DNA from: Caldilineaceae bacterium
GTDB taxonomy: Bacteria > Chloroflexota > Anaerolineae > Caldilineales > Caldilineaceae
Length of the DNA: 64,000 nt
Direction: 5' to 3'
Assembly: GCA_022823185.1 (NCBI GenBank)
Contig: JAJDXQ010000005.1
Span: 1 to 64,000 of the forward strand
Under the pieces are notes generated by a model, which made no database searches, was not told where the DNA came from, and saw nothing but the letters and a program-made list of their open reading frames with translations. This document shows positions 61,333-64,000 of the stretch, one piece after another. The translations under genes were made by a program, and so were the position numbers. How positions within the stretch are numbered: position 1 is the stretch's first letter; every line of letters starts with the position of its first letter.

Positions 61333-64000
61333 ATGACAATGCTTGTTCCTATCTCTTGGCTTCGTGAATATGTGGATATTGTTCTGCCTACGGCCAAACT
61401 GGCGGAGCGCCTCACGCTCGCCGGTTTGGAAGAAGCCAGCCTCATCAATACAGGCGAGGCATGGGAGGAGGACAAGATCGTAGTTGGTCAGGTTGCGGCA
61501 GTTCTTCCGCACCCTGATGCTAACCGTCTGGTTCTGGTTGATGTCGTCCACGAGGCGCCGCAGAAGTCGTCCCCCCAGCGAGTTGTCACGGGTGCGCCGA
61601 ATCTCTTCCAGTTCAAGGGCCAGTCCCTTGCTGCCGGCGATCTTCCCACCCTCAAAGTCGCTTTCGCCCGTGAAGGCGCGCTTCTGATCGACGCCTATAG
61701 CGACCAGAGGCCCCGCCCGCGTAAGAGACTCAAAAAGGCGAAGATCCGGGGCATCGAATCTCGCGGAATGGTCTGCTCCGAATTGGAATTGGGCCTCAGC
61801 GAGGAGCACGAAGGTATCCTCCTGCTGGACGAAGACGCGCCTGTCGCGAAGTCTCTTAGCCATTTCCTCGGCGAAGAGATCCTCGAAATTGATCTGACAC
61901 CGGACATGGCCCGCTGCCTGTCAATGTGGGGCATTGCCCGGGAGGTTCATGCCCTGACCGGCGGGGCCATCCATCTGCCGGAATCCGTTGACTCCTCTTC
62001 CGGCGAAGATCACGCCGCCGACTTCGTCGCCGCCCGCATCGACGACGCCGGTCTCTGCCATCGCTTTACCGGGACCGTCATCCGCAATATCGAAGTTGGC
62101 GCCTCGCCGAAGTGGTTGCAGGACCGCCTGACCGCCGCCGGCATGCGCCCGATAAACAATATCGTTGATATCACGAACTACGTTATGCTCGAAACAGGCC
62201 AGCCCCTGCACGCCTTCGACTACGACCTGCTCCTCGAAAGAGCCGTCCGCATTGGAGAATCGAAACCTGAGATCGTCGTGCGTACAGCCGCAGCAGGGGA
62301 AACGCTCCAGACTCTCGACGGCCAGGAACGAAAACTGGATCCTTCAATTCTGGTCATCGCCGACAAGGCAGGCCCCATCGCCATCGCCGGGGTAATGGGC
62401 GGCGCCGAGACCGAGGTGCATGAAAACTCGCGCAACATCCTCCTCGAAGCAGCCACTTTTGACGGAATCAACAACCGCCGCACTGCCCAACTGCTGCGCT
62501 TGCACAGCGAGGCCAGCCACCGCTTCACCCGCGGCGTCCCCGCCACCCTGAACGACGTGGCCGCCCGCCGCGCCGCCGACCTGATGCGCCAGTGCGCCGG
62601 CGGCCGAACCGTTCCCGGCATCGTTGACACCTACCCCGTCCCCCAGCCCGAAGTCACTGTCTACACCTCCCGCAGCGACGTCAAGCGACTCCTGGGCATG
62701 AATCTTTCCCTGGCGGAAATCGGCGACGCCCTCCGGAGGCTGGGGTTCGGCGTTAAGGAGCTGCCCGACCTTCCGCCCGGTACACCCCAGCAGGCAAGTC
62801 TGGGACTGGCGCGAACCGAAGGAGAACGCGTCATCGCCGCGACCGTGCCCTGGCACAGGCTCGACGTATCCTATCCCGCAGACTTGACCGAGGAAGTAGC
62901 CCGCGTGGTCGGCTACGATCAGATTTCAGAAACGCTGCTCGACACCGTCCTGCCGCCGCAACGCCGCAATGCGCTTCTCGAAACCGAAGAGAACATTCGC
63001 GATATTCTGATTGGCTGCGGGCTCCAGGATACAGTCAATCACACACTTACAACGCCCGAAAACCATCGCAAACTGCGGACCCCCGGCCGCCGCGAATCCG
63101 CCGGCGCACAACAGGGTAACGAGAGCGAGGACAAAGCGCCCGACAGCTTCGTCGCCTTGACCAACCCCCTCTCCCCGGAACGCCGCGTACTGCGCCGCAA
63201 CCTCATCGTGAGCGCGCTCGAAAACCTTGCCTTCAATGCCCGCTTTGCCGACCGACTGGCCGTTTTCGAAATCGGTCGCGCCTACAGGCCCCGCTTGACG
63301 CCGGCCGGGCCCTCGAACGGCCATAGCCAGGATGCTCTTCTTCCGGACGAGGAGCGGAAGCTCTGCATCGCTCTGAGAGGTCCCCGCAGCCAAAGCCTAG
63401 CCAATCCGTCATCAGGTGAATCCGTCGCCGAAACGGATCTATTCGACTTTTTCGACCTGAAAGGTGTCCTCGAAACGCTCTTGGATAGACTGGGATTTCC
63501 CCCCGAAAGCTATCTGTTCAGCGCGCACCCCGAGAGCGGGGCCGGTGACGACACAAGCGAAGCCAGTTTCGGGCCCCGCTGCGCTCTTGTATCGCTGCAG
63601 GGCGGGCATTGGGGAATCGTCGGCGAACTTCATCCGCAAGTGCGAAACGCCTTTGGACTGGGCAACGATCGCGTGGTCCTTGCGGAGCTCAACATTGCGC
63701 CTCTCGTGCGCCCGAGTTGGCGAATCTCTCCAATGGCGCCCATCAGCGTCTATCCGCCCGTCGTCGAGGATCTGGCCTTTGTCGTCAGCGAGGAGGTGAC
63801 ACAACGCCGCCTGCGCGATGCGATCATGGCGGGCGGCGGCAGCGGCCAGGATTCTCTGTTATCGTCTGTCGAGCTGTTCGACATCTACCGCGGCGAGTCC
63901 TTGCCTGTTGGCTACAAGTCTCTTGCCTACCGTGTCACCTACCAAAGCCTTGACCACAATCTGAAGGATAAGGAAGTCAACCGCTTTCGGCAACGGATCA
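61333..64000 (+). CDS. pheT: Phenylalanyl-tRNA synthetase beta subunit (3' end beyond the window)
   Basis: The frame is open from 61333 to the window end, at least 889 codons, and is missing from the ORF track because no stop is reached. The start [16 protein letters not shown] is typical of PheT. The EMAP-like tRNA-binding domain ([20 protein letters not shown]) follows, then the B3/4 and B5 domains ([43 protein letters not shown]). The FDX-ACB domain near the end ([12 protein letters not shown] ... [14 protein letters not shown]) shows only a few residues are missing. ATG 61333 and 61339 are both possible. pheS is not upstream. Confidence 0.95.
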   Translation, partial: MTMLVPISWLREYVDIVLPTAKLAERLTLAGLEEASLINTGEAWEEDKIVVGQVAAVLPHPDANRLVLVDVVHEAPQKSSPQRVVTGAPNLFQFKGQSLAAGDLPTLKVAFAREGALLIDAYSDQRPRPRKRLKKAKIRGIESRGMVCSELELGLSEEHEGILLLDEDAPVAKSLSHFLGEEILEIDLTPDMARCLSMWGIAREVHALTGGAIHLPESVDSSSGEDHAADFVAARIDDAGLCHRFTGTVIRNIEVGASPKWLQDRLTAAGMRPINNIVDITNYVMLETGQPLHAFDYDLLLERAVRIGESKPEIVVRTAAAGETLQTLDGQERKLDPSILVIADKAGPIAIAGVMGGAETEVHENSRNILLEAATFDGINNRRTAQLLRLHSEASHRFTRGVPATLNDVAARRAADLMRQCAGGRTVPGIVDTYPVPQPEVTVYTSRSDVKRLLGMNLSLAEIGDALRRLGFGVKELPDLPPGTPQQASLGLARTEGERVIAATVPWHRLDVSYPADLTEEVARVVGYDQISETLLDTVLPPQRRNALLETEENIRDILIGCGLQDTVNHTLTTPENHRKLRTPGRRESAGAQQGNESEDKAPDSFVALTNPLSPERRVLRRNLIVSALENLAFNARFADRLAVFEIGRAYRPRLTPAGPSNGHSQDALLPDEERKLCIALRGPRSQSLANPSSGESVAETDLFDFFDLKGVLETLLDRLGFPPESYLFSAHPESGAGDDTSEASFGPRCALVSLQGGHWGIVGELHPQVRNAFGLGNDRVVLAELNIAPLVRPSWRISPMAPISVYPPVVEDLAFVVSEEVTQRRLRDAIMAGGGSGQDSLLSSVELFDIYRGESLPVGYKSLAYRVTYQSLDHNLKDKEVNRFRQRI

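Overview
The window reads as a 64 kb chromosomal piece of a GC-rich, Gram-negative-staining or monoderm-like bacterium. The most likely source is a Chloroflexota member close to Caldilineae/Caldilineaceae. This is inferred from the lipoprotein signals ending in LAAC/IAC followed by VAAP, the numerous ABC importers, the clustered phytanoyl-CoA-dioxygenase-like oxygenases, and the YacL-type PIN-TRAM protein. No rRNA gene is present to settle it. Coding density is high, with about 47 genes supported. The only mobile-element trace is a short ISKra4-like remnant at the left edge. No CRISPR array, phage or plasmid functions were seen.

Layout. 147-829: internally deleted insertion sequence with both inverted ends. 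846-6883: complete branched-chain-type amino-acid ABC importer (livJ-H-M-G-F) behind a strong sigma70 promoter. 6935-9055: a 2-hydroxyacid dehydrogenase and a Gfo/Idh/MocA oxidoreductase. 9168-9840: rpmG and tRNA-Lys. 9945-12229: M29 aminopeptidase and homocysteine S-methyltransferase. 12326-19528: c-type cytochrome lipoprotein, pterin dehydratase-like protein, SpoU methyltransferase with cysS, yacL, a glycosyltransferase and a DUF3054 protein. 19722-24309: threonine synthase, a second fold-II PLP enzyme, and xseA. 24502-27331: an arsenic operon (arsR-arsM-MFS) whose operator palindrome overlaps the promoter. 27461-34534: MBL-fold protein, zinc alcohol dehydrogenase, two cytochrome c maturation genes (ccmI-like, ccmF) and a copper ATPase.

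35042-55256 is the most interesting part. It carries an orphan N,N-dimethylformamidase-like large subunit, three PhyH-type Fe(II)/2-oxoglutarate oxygenases and a PfkB sugar kinase. It also has two convergent Dpp/Opp-type importer operons. The rightward one carries a binding protein and two permeases but no ATPase. It continues into an amidohydrolase, a Rieske protein and a two-domain SIS isomerase. The leftward one is complete and could lend its ATPases. The two meet at a 12-bp perfect terminator hairpin. I read this as an uptake-and-degradation island for an unidentified small organic (amide, N-methyl, amino-sugar or glycoside-like) compound; the substrate is not visible from sequence. 55701-64000: tRNA-Leu, MltG, the two GDP-D-rhamnose enzymes (rmd, gmd), a stand-alone DUF4062-like protein, a Nudix hydrolase and pheT, which runs off the window.

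The cross-cutting regulatory pattern is that each of the three solute-binding-protein genes is followed, before the next gene, by an unrelated but strong stem-loop. This fits a shared way of making more binding protein than permease.
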